A stretch of DNA of 39,838 nt. Source: Pelargonium nanum. Taxonomy: Eukaryota; Streptophyta; Magnoliopsida; Geraniales; Geraniaceae. Every line of letters starts with the position of its first letter. Position 1 is the stretch's first letter. Below the pieces are notes generated by a model. That model ran no database searches. It was not told the DNA's origin and saw only the letters and a program-made list of their open reading frames with translations. Of this stretch, positions 13,024 through 25,100 are shown piece after piece. The stretch covers positions 1 to 39,838 of the forward strand of contig JAYMTF010000323.1 in the NCBI GenBank assembly GCA_036897485.1, read 5' to 3'. The position numbers and the translations under genes are program-made.

Positions 13024-13681
13024 TTGGCGGAGACCATTTTTGGTGCCTTTTCTTTGCTTGCCCTCACAAGGTATACTGTTCCTCTTCTCTTTACTGCACC
13101 TGCTTTATCTTTCTTATTCACTGTTCTTAGATTTGGGTTGTGTTTTTTTTTTTTTAATCTTCATGGGTTTCTGTAAATGCTTGTTTCAAGCTTCTTTTCT
13201 TTTTCTGGTTTCTATTGGATTCATGTAAATGGGTTCTTAATTTTTTCAAGTGGAAGCACCGGAAGTTGCCTTATTGCTTCTAGATTACGGAATTTACTGA
13301 TAGTGATTGAAATGTTTTCTTCTGTGGAAATGCGTCCTCTTTATTGGCTCTGAACCGCTAATTACTAGCATTTTTTACTCGTTTTTGGATGTAGTATATC
13401 AATTATGTGGTTAGTATTTTTTTAGCATTGGTGGGTTGTTCACAGTTATGCTGGGCAGTATGATATTTTTCTTCTCAGATTATGGATCTAATTTCACAAA
13501 TTCGGGATTGGTCTCTGCTTGAATAAAGGGGTTTTTGGGTTTCCTTTTGATTTCTATGTTATAGCTGGTTTGGTAAATAAAAAATCTGCTAAAGTCAGAG
13601 TGAAGAACCTAATTAACCTGGCTCTTACCTTTTTGTTTCCAACAATTTCTTCTTGTGGGTATTTCTTTACCAGGCCAAAAA

Positions 13682-16600
13682 ATGTCTAGACCTCTGTATC
13701 GAGGCGTGTCTGGGATGAAGTTATCTGGGAGCGGCAATGATGATTCATGGGACTCTCAGATGAAAGCCAAAGTAGAGAAGGAAGATTCGGATAAAACCCG
13801 TTCTCCTGATCAAACCTATTTGGCCTTAAAGCTTCCTTTCCAGTTACTAATATCGGATAATTCCTCCTCCAAATATGAAAATGGTTTTGCATCTGATCCC
13901 TTCGGCTCTGGAACTCCGAGAAACCGGCACAAACTATTGATGCTTCTATTGAAGTTCAGTTTGGTTTTGATTGTAATAATGGCTCTGATGGGTTCTTTTT
14001 GGTGGACAATTTCCATTTCAACATCATCAAGAAGACAGATATTCCATGGATATAGGCGACTACAAGAGCAGCTTGTTTCGGACCTTTGGGATATTGGGGA
14101 GCTTTCTCTTGGTTCTTCAAGGTTAAAAGAATTAGACTTTTGTTCACAGGAAGCAGAAAATAATGTGCCCTGCTTCAATGTTTCAGAGAATGTTGCTTTG
14201 GGCTTTACTGGTGGAAGTGAATACGAACGTCATTGTGGGCTTACATCCAGGCAGGATTGTTTGGTACTTCCTCCTGTGAATTACAAGGTTCCTCTGAGAT
14301 GGCCCACAGGAAAGGATGTCATTTGGGTTGCAAATGTCAAACTTACTGCACAGGAAGTACTTTCATCTGGAAGTCTGACCAAGAGGTGAGTGGATAATAT
14401 TTTTTTGTCTCCAACCTCTTTAGTCATGAGGTTTCATTGGATTAGTTAATCACATCTGTTCTTTTATTCCCAGGATGATGATGTTGGAGGAAGATCAAAT
14501 ATCCTTCCGTTCAGCCTCTCTTATGTATGACGGTGTTGAAGAGTACTCAAATCAGATTGCACGGATGATTGGACTCAGAAATGAATCTAACTTCATACAA
14601 GCTGGGGTATGTGGTGGTTACATATTTAAGCTGTTATTTACAAGTTTGACTATCATTTCATTTTACTACCATGTGTATCAAACCATAAATTTTGTCTTTG
14701 ACTTGCATTCTGGCAGTCTCTAGTAGCAAATTACACTCAATTTTATTATTTTACGGCATGATTGTGTGGCCAAATAATATGCTTCAGTATATTTTACTGC
14801 TTCTGAACCATTTTATTCAGATTGATGCACAATATATAATCGATTTTGTGTATAAATTCATATTGCAATTGGTGTTTAGTTATTTCAGAGCCAAACATGG
14901 CATATATTCATCAAATCAAATGGCGATGACAAAAGTATAAAATGTTTTTTTCTTTTTCATTTTTTTTGCTGGCTTTGGTAATGCATATATAAATCTATTA
15001 ATTAATACGTTAGTAATGCCATGGTAGAACAAATTCTTTCGCAGGTTAGAACAATCTTGGATATAGGATGTGGTTATGGTAGCTTTGGAGCACATCTCTT
15101 TTCCAAGCAGCTCTTAACTATGTGCATTGCAAACTATGAGGCATCTGGCAGCCAAGTGCAACTAACTCTTGAGAGGGGTCTTCCTGCAATGATTGGTTCT
15201 TTTACTTCAAAACAGTTGCCATACCCGTCTCTTTCCTTCGATATGTTGCATTGTGCACGATGCGGCATTGATTGGGACCAGAAAGGTATTGTTTAAAGCC
15301 CATTCGTGGAGCTGATGCTTAATTCCTCAGTTATATGCATAACTGCATGGTCAGATATGCTACTTCAGCATTTCCTTAATGTCTTTTGCAATATTTGTCC
15401 CTGTTCACTTTATAATTGAACAAAACAAAATAAGAACCTTGTCTGCATGATAAGTGGTCCTTAGTTTGTATAACTTTTGGAGTATGTTGCTTTTAGCTTC
15501 TACTACTTGCTTTGTCAAATTGTTGGATATAGGCTGTATTAATTGTACTGTGTATCCTATTCAGATGGCACTCTTTTACTCGAAGCCGATAGAGTTTTGA
15601 AGCCTGGTGGATACTTCGTCTGGACTTCACCTCTTACCAATGCTCAAGGATTTCATCGTAACAAGGACAATAGGTGGAACATTATTCGTGATTTGGCTGA
15701 AAATCTCTGCTGGGAGATGCTGTCACAACAAGAAGAAACTGTTGTCTGGAAGAAGACTAGTAAGAAGAACTGTTATAGTTCTCGGTGAGTCAACAAATGC
15801 GGTTTCTTTTTCACCTATTTAATGATCCATCTCTTTTCAGTAGGGGATTCAAATTCATTGAATTTATTACATTTTCACAGGTTACTCTTTCCATAACATA
15901 AGTTGTCCTGATTAATAGTACCTATTGCATGCATATTTAGGAAATCTGGATCAGGCCCTACTATTTGCAGTAAAGCTCAAGATGTCGAATCTCCATATTA
16001 TAATCGACCTCTCCAAGCATGCATAGGAGGAACACACAGCCGTCGATGGATTCCTATTGAAGAGAGGACAACCTGGCCATCTAGGGCAACACTGAGTTCA
16101 GCTGAACTTGCAATTCATGGTAAAATATTCTTCATTTACGTTCTTTTGTCATGATTTAGAACATTAACTTTAATTGATTTGCACTATTAATGGAGGCCTC
16201 CAGATTATTATCTTATGTGTTTTCACATGTTAATGATTTTTTTCCCTTATTAATTAGGTTTGCATTCAGAAGATTTTGTTGGGGACACAGAAAACTGGAA
16301 GTCTGCAGTTCGCAATTATTGGTCTCTCCTATCACCACTAATTTTCTCAGATCATCCCAAGAGACCAGGTGATGAGGATCCTTCCCCACCTTATAACATG
16401 TTCAGAAATGTGTTGGACATGAATGCTCAATTTGGTGGGTTTAATACTGCTTTATTGCAAACTGGGAAAACCGTGTGGGTCATGAACGTGGTTCCTACCA
16501 ATGGGCACAACTACCTTCCCCTCATCCTTGACAGGGGTTTTGTTGGTGTTTTGCATGATTGGTAATTCTACATTCTATCCATTTATTTCCCTTTAATTTG

Positions 16601-18567
16601 TTCTCTTATATCTCCAGGAAATTTTATGTATTCCTTGCTTTCTTTTGACAATATATTAGGATTGCATGTCACTTTGTTTTGTAAGTGAACTTGGTAGCTC
16701 TTGATTCTATCTAACCAAGTTACTAACTGTGATGAAGTTTAGCATTGACATTGAAAAAGTGACCTTACGTTAATTTTTTATTTGTTGCTTTGTTCCCCCT
16801 AGTTCTGTTGGTCGGTCATCCTGGACATCATGTGATAAATTTTACACTTTACTATTAAGTGTCTTGATGTAAGGAAGCTTAGGTAGAATGTGGTGTTGAA
16901 TTTATTTGCTAGTATAGTACTTTTGAACAGTGAAGTTAGTTGGGATGAGGGTGAGCCTTGGCGCAACAATAAGGTTGCTGCCTTGTGACCTTGAGAAACA
17001 ACCTCTCTACAAAAGAAGAGGTAAGGCTGGATGCATAAATAATGCTCCCCAGACTCCACAGCCGTAGCAGCCTTGTAGACTTAGCCGATTTTTTTAATCT
17101 ATTTATATGAAATTAGTTGGAATAACTTCAGGAATAGTAAAAAAAAAAAAACTTCAGGAATAGTTGGAGAGGTTAATGATAATTCGAGTCTGGAAGAACT
17201 ATACATTTTGAATGGGAGAGGTAAAAGAACTATATGTCACTGTACTGAATTTATCCAGCGTAGTTAAGGGATTCAATTTAGAATTTGGCATTTGTTAGTA
17301 TGAAACTAGGCATTGTCAGGTTAGTGATATGAAAGATGATGGATCTCTAGAACACTGGAATAGGCTTGGGGAAGAATAACCTTGAATGTATTTTAAATTG
17401 ACATAGACGATGAAGGAAAGTATAACCTAGGATATAGTTTAATTATAAAGTGGACTATGTATATCCATCTAAACATTATATTTTAAATGATGTACTTAAT
17501 GATTTTGCTTTACTCTTTAGGTGTGAAGCATTTCCAACATATCCGAGAACTTATGATCTGGTTCACGCACATGGACTTCTCTCACTTGAATCTGGTGGGA
17601 AGCAAAAGCGAAGGTGCACCATGCTTGATATGTTCATTGAGGTTGATCGGATTCTTCGTCCAGAGGTACCTTATAAGAGTCCCTTCTTAAATAACCCATA
17701 TATTTTATCATGATATCGAGATAGGTTTCCTGCATTTAGGCAGTTAATTAGGTGTCTTCAGCAATTGCTTGGACGTACTCTTTGACACACAGACATGCAG
17801 ACACTGCAATATTCTATCATCTATTTTTGCGCCCTTATACGATTTGGGAACACACAATTAGATAGCCTGCACATTATGTTTATTTATATCTAACTGAGCA
17901 CATTTTAATATGACAGTGTTAATGTTATTTCTAATAACTCAAAAGATTCTAGTACAACAAGATACCAGGAGTTCAAGCTCCCGTAGACTCTGTTTAAATC
18001 TGAATAAGCTATGTAGTATAGATGTTAGATGTTATGGAACTACTGACTCACTGCCCTTTTTCGTATGCACCAGTGAATCTAACTATTGTCAGTATAGTCT
18101 GTGGCTGAAGTCAGTTTTAGTTATTGCTAATTTTTTTGTTTAAGTATAGTAATGACCGGCAAATTTGTCTGTGATCAAGTAGTCATATAACTTCAAGCAC
18201 CTATCAAGTCCAATAGCGCTACGGTTAATTGAAGTTAGTGAAATGAGTAACAATGGCCATTGGCCAGCAGAGATGTAGAAAAAGATATCATCTGATTATA
18301 ATAAGAGAACACTTGCTTCTTAATCTAAGAACTATTGTGGTTACAGTGCAATTGCAATACTCGATCGTTTTATAATGGTAGATGTACTAATGTAGATGTT
18401 TTGTGCAGGGTTGGGTGATACTAAGAGACACAGCTCCTCTGATTGAATCAGCCAGAGCTTTAACCACGCGGCTCAAGTGGGATGCACGAGTTGTAGAAAC
18501 AGAGAGTAATAGCGATGAGAGACTCCTCATCTGCCAGAAACCTTTCTTTAAGAGACAGGCAAGTTAG
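13682..18567 (+). CDS. QUA2: QUASIMODO2/TSD2-type pectin methyltransferase, Golgi
   Basis: Coding exons: 13682-14385, 14474-14606, 15045-15285, 15565-15784, 15941-16119, 16258-16561, 17521-17665 and 18409-18567, giving 2085 bp (694 aa; Arabidopsis QUA2 is ~684). A non-coding exon ends at 13070 and a leader intron runs 13071-13673. The start follows the acceptor by 8 bp. The product is a type II membrane protein: a basic/Ser-rich cytosolic N-terminus (1-84), a membrane anchor at ~85-112 (ending [12 protein letters not shown]), then a lumenal Methyltransf_29 (DUF248) domain. This has SAM motif [15 protein letters not shown] at ~283-293, [10 protein letters not shown], and a second Rossmann-like lobe [11 protein letters not shown] with WVMNVVPT and [12 protein letters not shown]. 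Family members methylate homogalacturonan in the Golgi and are needed for cell adhesion. The sequence is near-collinear with QUA2 throughout and I see no break. The intron at 16562-17520 hosts an Au SINE. The 3' UTR probably ends before ~18990. Confidence 0.97.
16947..17112 (+). mobile_element. Au-type tRNA-derived SINE in a QUA2 intron
   Basis: The text 'gagccttggcgcaac', 'aaggttgctgccttgtgac' and 'aacctctctacaaaag..ggtaaggctg' matches the Au SINE family, widespread in flowering plants, and the copy ends in a T-run. Part of the B-box region and the distal body are missing compared with full-length Au. Flanking 11-bp repeats TTAGTTGGGAT (16936-16946) and TTAGTTGGAAT (17113-17123) look like a slightly diverged target-site duplication. 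Sense orientation to QUA2. Confidence 0.85.
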
Positions 18568-19006
18568 ATGAGATGTTTCATGGGATCGGACAGCAAGCAA
18601 GCAAGAAAGAAAGAAGTTAAATCATAGTATTCATATTCATTTTCTGGATGTTAAATTAATCATCATAAAGGTCGAGTGTATGAGGGAGAGGAGGGATCGG
18701 AAATTTTGAATAGAAAGAAGAATCGACACGAAGAGAAAAGAGAGGAACAAGAAATGAAACACTGGGTGGAAACCATCCAGAAAACATGTATGGAGCCGTA
18801 AGGTCATCCATAGTACCCTGTAATTAGGCAATTGATGAAGAGAAGAGAAAGTATAGGAGATAAGAAATATGATTTTCAGTGTGTTGTTTCAGTACAAGTA
18901 TACAGCCATATCACAGAATAAGCAAGTATTGTTGTCAAGTATATAAAATGCTAGAGCAGTTCAATTTTGTTTTTTCCTTCCATTTTCTTTGTTTGAAGAA
19001 GCTGGC
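18568..19006 (+). other. QUA2 3' UTR and downstream flank
   Basis: Purine-rich sequence with short AAAG repeats directly after the QUA2 stop. AT-rich stretches near 18900-18960 are plausible polyadenylation sites. No ORF of interest; a minus-strand ORF at 18637-18831 is a chance ORF in the UTR. Confidence 0.5.
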
Positions 19007-19403
19007 TGTTCAATTATGTGGTGTTTATGGGAAAAATGGATTGGACAGTTAGTGGTTACTAAGATGGCCTACTTTTGTAAAGAACCATCTCAACTAAAAG
19101 CTTAAACTAATAGTTGAAGATCTAATAGTAGTTTTATTCTAACACGCCCCTCACGTGCAAGCCCATTTTGCTTTGCACAGGTCCACTTCTTGTCTTGTGC
19201 TGAAATTTAATATGGGTGGCGGTAGGACTCGAACTCTGGACCTCTTGTCACCAATGATCCGATACCATGTTAAATTTTAATGATGGGTTACATACAATGG
19301 GTTGGGCTTCCACTACTAAAAGGACAAACTTATCAGCTTGTAGAGAACCAACTAAAAGTTTAAGCTGGTAGTTGAAGACCCATAATAGTTTTATACTCTA
19401 ACA
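19007..19403 (-). mobile_element. TRIM (miniature non-coding LTR retrotransposon), fossil
   Basis: Read on the minus strand, a ~136-bp LTR (19403-19268) begins TGTTAGAGTATAAAAC and ends AACA. It is followed at once by a primer-binding-like TGGTATCGG (diverged from the initiator-Met tRNA type), a ~125-bp non-coding interior, a purine tract GTGAGGGGCG, then a second LTR (19143-19007) beginning TGTTAGAATAAAAC. The size and layout fit TRIM elements, which have no genes and rely on other elements. The LTRs are clearly diverged from each other, so the insertion is old. No obvious target-site duplication remains. Confidence 0.8.
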
Positions 19404-19950
19404 ACTTTACATATGCTATGATAACTTCATGCAATCTGCATAATTGGTGGGTCAGGTCGCTAAATAAAATTAATATCTTTAGCTATTGTTCATGCAGTAA
19501 TATAGTACAACACTATTTTAAATCATGTATTTTTATAGAGTTGGCCCCAAATCCAATGCATACTTAGAATTTCCGTTGGTTCCAATTTAGACATCATTGT
19601 CTTACTAACGAGAAAATAAGATCTCACTGTCGATTTGGCAAACACAAAAATAGTACCTTAATGAACTTTGTAGCTCCATTAGAATATGAGAAACAAGAAA
19701 TAAGTAGACATAAATTAAATTAAAAGAGTAGCATATTGGTAGTCTCTTTATAGTTACGAGTGGATACAATTCAGGTGTCCTATAATAGGAATAGCTGTTG
19801 TATAATCATAATCTATGCCCTAATAAATATACATATACATCAAGTCAGACCAAGTTTCAGACTATCTGTTGCTAGCTTTGTAAGCAAGAACGAAGAACGA
19901 AGGATGTCAAATATATTTTATAATAAATTAAGCTGTTTCATGATCATAAT
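19404..19950. other. Spacer between TRIM and tRNA-Tyr
   Basis: AT-rich sequence without recognisable genes or repeats. The last bases before the tRNA should include its upstream pol III flank. Confidence 0.5.
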
Positions 19951-20045
19951 CCGACCTTAGCTCAGTTGGTAGAGCGGAGGACTGTAGTAGGGTTACAAGC
20001 CTGTGAGCCATCCTTAGGTCGCTGGTTCGAATCCGGCAGGTCGGA
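19951..20045 (+). tRNA. tRNA-Tyr (GUA) with a 22-base intron
   Basis: The acceptor arms ccgacct (19951-19957) and aggtcgg (20038-20044) pair, with A as the discriminator base. The D-arm/A box TTAGCTCAGTTGGTAGAGC and the B box GGTTCGAATCC are intact. The anticodon GTA is at 19984-19986 in the loop CTGTAG/A. An intron at 19988-20009 interrupts between positions 37 and 38, as is universal for plant tRNA-Tyr genes. All stems pair, so it looks functional. It stands alone, not in a cluster. Confidence 0.97.
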
Positions 20046-20046
20046 A

Positions 20047-20066
20047 TTTTTATTGTTATTTTTTTT
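20047..20066 (+). terminator. Pol III T-run terminator of tRNA-Tyr
   Basis: A T5 run starts 2 bases after the tRNA end and a T8 run follows at 20059-20066, as expected for RNA polymerase III termination. Confidence 0.75.
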
Positions 20067-20370
20067 AATTCTTAATTCTTCACACGGAATTCCCTATTAC
20101 AGAGAGCCCACTAATAATCTCTGGATCCATATGAGAGACATGAAAAGGGGGAAAGGTACATGACGTAACTCATCAAATCCATAACTTTTAGTGGTCAACT
20201 GTAATACACAAGATATCGAACTCATACCATAAACCCAACAATATAATTAGCGATTTGTTTTCTGGAGATGTGTCATCTTGTGATTGGTTGCTGGGTTATC
20301 ATGATGATGTCATGCTCACTTCATGATAATGTCATGGGGCCAAATGATGATTTTGTGCACCAATGATGAT

Positions 20371-20516
20371 ATCATGCTGATGTAAGGCTGATGTCATGAT
20401 GACGTGGCATCAGAGGATCTACCAATGATGCCAACATGATTACATCATGCTGATGTAAGGCTGATGTCATGATGACGTGGCATCAGGGGATTTACCAATG
20501 TTGTCGACATGATGAT
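20371..20516. repeat. 73-bp tandem repeat with TGACGTGGCA core
   Basis: Units start at 20371 and 20444 (period 73 bp) and are nearly identical for about 60 bp. Each contains atcatgctgatgtaaggctg followed by gatgtcatgatgacgtggca. Looser related text lies just upstream from about 20290. The TGACGTGG core resembles a plant bZIP (ACGT) binding site. Confidence 0.85.
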
Positions 20517-21671
20517 GCCACCATTGAAGAGTCATTAAGGTGATGGTAAGAGGAGACACCAAAATACTAAGTATGAGAGTTCGCCCATGAGGCGTATTAT
20601 GCACAATACCTTTACGAGTATTTACTGATACATGTCATTTAAAAGGGTACTTGTCGAGTGTAACCTTGCCTATCATGTTAATCCCTAGTCACCAAAAAAA
20701 CTCTTCTCTCTCTCACTCGCGCTCACTGTGGAGGAACATCCACCACTAGTCACGGCATGCTCTACTCTCTCACTCACTTTAGCGACGGTGTCTGGCAACG
20801 ATGGGATCTGCACAACCAAAATCGCGCGAGCTCGCTACTGGGCTACAACGATAGAGCATGACGTCTCAGATTTGTCACGAGCAGATCTCCAGTCACGATA
20901 TTCTCTCTCATCTTGCTCTCATGATCTGCTCCAGACGAGCGGGTTCAGGTCCGATGTACAACTCTGTTCACGACAGAGGGATATGACTGGCGACCACCAC
21001 TTGATTTGTTTTGTAATTTTTGTGTATGAATTTTTGGTATTTTAAGATCATGAATTGATATTATTTGGTTCAATTTTTTTTATTATCATTATGGTTCAAT
21101 TAACTGCTCAATAATTTTAATTGAATTTCTTGATGTTCTCTAAAAATTGGAATTGGCATAATCCGACAAAAAAAATCATATCTCGGCACAAAAAATCAGA
21201 TTCCGACAACACTTTTGAAGTTTTCGGCGCCTAAATCTTTAAGTGTCATGAATTGAAAATTAAAATGATAAAAAGGGTAAAATATGTATTTTAAAAAATT
21301 GATTAGTCATATGCAATGCATTTGATGAGAGAGAGTGTGTTTCAAGTAGATTTAACCGACTGAACATTGTTTTAGCGGCTGAGTGTCAAACACTAAAGCT
21401 CAAGAAGTGTATATGTTTTAAGTGAGTAATACATTGGGATGTCTGTAAAACCTCAATTTTAAATCTCTTTATATGTTTGTTCCTTTTAATCTCTAGGTTT
21501 AAAATGGACTAAGAGAGGTTTTAAATGGTTGTGGGCATGGGAGATAAGGGGTCAAGATGGTCTAAAATTGAAAAATGAAAATGAAAACCGTCATAATACT
21601 GAAAAATAGATCATCAAGAAATCCCGCGCATCACATACAAAGAAAACTTTTAGCTTAAAACTTTCGCGCGC

Positions 21672-21818
21672 TCTAGTTAATTTTAGAAGCTGAAATTAAT
21701 GAAACTAATAATAACGAATTGATTGTTACACGTTTATAACGTAAGAATTTCAACCGTCACTATAAAAAATATATATATTAACATAGAGCGCTAGTTAATT
21801 TTAGAAGCTGAAATTAAT
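21672..21818. repeat. Short direct repeat upstream of MBD8
   Basis: A 28-bp sequence beginning ctagttaattttagaagctg occurs near 21673 and again near 21791, 118 bp apart, both preceded by 'gcgct'. The segment between is unrelated. Origin unknown. Confidence 0.7.
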
Positions 21819-21997
21819 TTGTTACTAAAGCTAAAATCAAACAGCTTCATCCATACTGATTCCGACATCCTAAACATAATTATATAAGGTTTTTGGATCA
21901 AATTATTTTAATTTTGTTGCTATATTTATATTTTTTGAAATTGAATTGATGATTCAAAATTTTCAATTTGATAGAACGAAACCTAAAATTCAAAATC

Positions 21998-22003
21998 CAC
22001 GTG
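21998..22003. promoter_or_regulatory. G-box CACGTG upstream of MBD8
   Basis: The palindromic CACGTG is embedded in ccacgtgtcat, about 150 bp before the MBD8 start codon. This is the classic plant bHLH/bZIP (including ABRE-like) site. Function is inferred only from position and sequence. Confidence 0.35.
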
Positions 22004-22155
22004 TCATGGGCGTGACGAAAAATTGGAATATCAAGGGGTGAGTATAGCACATATATGTATAAATGTGATTGTGATTGTGATTGTAGTGTAGAGTCCCAAA
22101 TCTGTGTAACCCTTTTTTTTTATGTTCGGTTACTCTACAATTGTGATTCACTGTC

Positions 22156-25100
22156 ATGGCCTCCGCCGCTGTGGACTCCGCCTCCGACCACCACCACCTT
22201 GTCCATCTCCACCTGGAGTCGCTGCCGCTGATTGACCTCCGCCACCTCTCCCAATCGGAGCTCTACTCTCTCTCTCTCTGCTCCCCTTCCTCCCTCTCCT
22301 CCCACCGTCGCCTCGACGACGACCTCGTCATCCCTAAAATCGACCGTTCCGTCTTCAACGAGTCCGCCGGCAGCCGCAAGCAGACCTACTCCCGCCTCCG
22401 CCTCGCCCCCCGCAAACCCCAGTCCCTCCTCTCCCCCTCCGCTGCATCCACCCCTGTCCCCTCCCGCAATCCCCTGCCCCTCGACAAGGAAAACGCCCAA
22501 ATCGTTGCTCTCCTGAAGCGCCTCTTCGCTGCCGACAGCCCCGATCAGGATCAAGACCTAATCCCCGTCCACATTGAATTCAGAGAACCGACGCCCCTGT
22601 CGTCCGATGCAGCGTGCCTGAATGTTCCAATCGGCGCTGTGGAGTCCTGTAATGCGGTGTTTCAGACCGTTCCCGTCGGCATTGTTGGCGGCGGAGTGAA
22701 GGACATCCCTGAAAGTTCTAATTCGGGGGCTCTAGTTGTTCCTCTAGACCAGAGGAAGAGGAAGAGGGGAAGGCCAAGGAAGAATGAGAATAGGGTGGTT
22801 GAGAGCGAGAGCAAAAGCAGGGAGGTCGTGGTTTTTAGGGCTGAAGTTGCTGACACTAGAAACAAGGTGGAAACTAAGGAGATGGCTGTTGTGAATGTAA
22901 ATGGTGTTGCTGTAGATGTAGGTGCTTTAGGGAATTTGGAGGATCCTTTTGGGGAGGAACTGAGGAGGAGGACGGAGGGGTTTGAGACGCTAGAGCAGTT
23001 CTTGGAGTACTTGGATGGAGTGAATGGTGAGTGGGGGAGTAAGAGGAAGAAGAGGAAGGTTGTCAATGCCAGTGACTTTGGAGATATCTTGCCAACGGGT
23101 TGGAAGCTCGTGCTTTGTTTGAAGAAGCAAGGAGGCCGCGTCTGGCTGATTTGTAGCCGTTACATAAGGTTTTTGCCTATCTTTATTTCACTTTTACTAT
23201 TTGTTTACTGCATATATGTTATGAATGTAGAGACCAATGCCTTTGACTTTGACATACAAAATAGTAAACTTTCTGAGTTCAGACTGGAATTGTATGGATT
23301 ATATGTATTTTTTTTAGTGAATTGTTGAGTATATTTGGGATATTCTAGCTCATAAGAGCATTTGACTTGCAATATCTAGAGCATATTAGGAACTCATGTT
23401 TAAACATATGAGCTTTGTAGAAGTCCTTATGCTGCATTATGAGTAATTCACACATTTTATGTTCAAATCATCCATTTATAGTTTCAAAGAATGACGACGG
23501 TTACAATTTACAATTCAGTCATGGAGTTGTATTTCTATCTTTTCTCTAAAATAAGAAAAATATTGATTATTCCAGGAAACCTCTATGGTATGGTCTTATG
23601 TCACATCTCTCTAACCTTTTATGCACATGCTATTAATGTACTCATTTATGCACATGCTATAATGTACTCATTTATGCACATGCTATAATGTACTTCACTG
23701 ACGATTGAAACCATTTTAAGTTATTCATCCCATAAGAAGTTATATGAGGATATTATTGAAAACACCTACGAAGAATATGAAGCAACAAGTAAACATATTA
23801 AGAGATTAATAAGACAATCTACCTACTGTATTGGATAAGTGAGGTAAAAGAAGCATCAAGGAAAATGAAAATAGGAAAGCAGTTGGGCAAGGGAGCATTC
23901 CAACAGTAGTTTAGAAGAACCTAGTGAAAATGGGAGTTAAGTGGATGACAAACCTTTTTAACCAAATCTTGAGAACTAACAAAATGCCTAAGGAGCGGAT
24001 GAAGTATAAAGAGAGACACAAACTTATATCTAGTGTTTATAGATCTAAAAAAGACTTATGATAAGGTTCCTAAATAAGTTTTATGATGGGCACTAAAGAA
24101 AGAAATTGGATACATAAAACGAGTTAATTCAATTAGAGATATATATTAAAGAGCATTAACTAGTGTAAGGATTAGTAGAGTCACTAGAGACTTTTCCATT
24201 ATAATAGGATTGCATCAAGGATCAGCTGTAAGCCCTTTCATTTTGCCTCGATTTTTGATGTGCTCACTAGACCTTTTCAAGATAAGGTCCTATAGTGTTG
24301 TCTGCGGATGATATAGTCTTAGTTGATGGGATTAGAATAGAAATTAATGCCAAATTAGATAGAAGAATGGTTTTAGATTTAGATGAGTTTAAAATAAGTA
24401 GAACCAATACAAAATATGTGGAGTGTAGTTTTAGCAAAGATAGAAGGGTGAGCAGTGATTCAAATATGCTGGAAGATTAGGAATGTATTAGAAGTAACCA
24501 TTTTAGTTACCTTGGATCTATGACTGAGAAGAAAAAATGGATGATGATGTTGGAAATAGGATCAGTGCATGGTTGAAGTGGAGAGCAGCTTCAAGAGCTT
24601 TTTGTGATAGAAGAAAGTTTTTGGAGTTGGAAGGAGAGTTCGATAGGGTAGCTAAACGACCTACTATGCTAAATGGAAATGAGTTTTGGGCTCCGAGGAG
24701 GCCGCGAAGCCATAGTGTAGGGGTAGTAGAGGTGATAATATGTAGGTGGATGTGAATGAGATTAGGCATGAGATTAATCCAGAAAAAATTGGAGCTGTGT
24801 CAGTTGAAGTTAAGATGCGAATAATCGTTTTAGTTTGGCCGTGTGGAATGTAGGGAGATTAGTGACTTTGTTAAGAAATGTGAGAATTCAATTAAGAGTA
24901 ACTAGAAGGAGTTGGGGTAGACCTAATTAACATGAAAAACGTGACAGTGATAGGATGAAGTGGAGAAGGAAAATACAAGCAAAAGATCCGAAAGAGTTTT
25001 GCTAAAGGATTCATGTAGCCGACTCTAACATTGTTCGGGAAATGGTTTGGTTGAGTAATTACATTTGGAAAACCCTTGCTCTGTCTCTTTTCAGGCTCCC

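Larger units (their letters stand above)
20160..22155. other. Repeat-rich spacer and upstream region of MBD8
   Basis: No gene was recognised. From about 20260 to 21000 the base composition is more mixed, with a 73-bp tandem repeat, an AT-poor CT-rich stretch near 20700-20790 and an ORF (20728-21045) without family resemblance. This may be an old LTR-like or other mobile sequence, but I cannot find its ends. From ~21050 the sequence is AT-rich. The last ~150 bp should be MBD8 promoter and leader; a TGTGAT-type short repeat lies at 22064-22087. Confidence 0.45.

Noticed and set aside
17915-18010. Another tRNA-SINE-like stretch in the last QUA2 intron
   Set aside because: A B-box-like 'ggagttcaagctcc' is present, but no convincing A box, tail or flanking duplication.
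22135-22554. Minus-strand 139-aa ORF, Gly/Val/Glu-rich
   Set aside because: It lies wholly over the GC-rich first exon of MBD8 in antisense; its composition is the reverse reading of Ser/Pro/Leu codons. No family resemblance.
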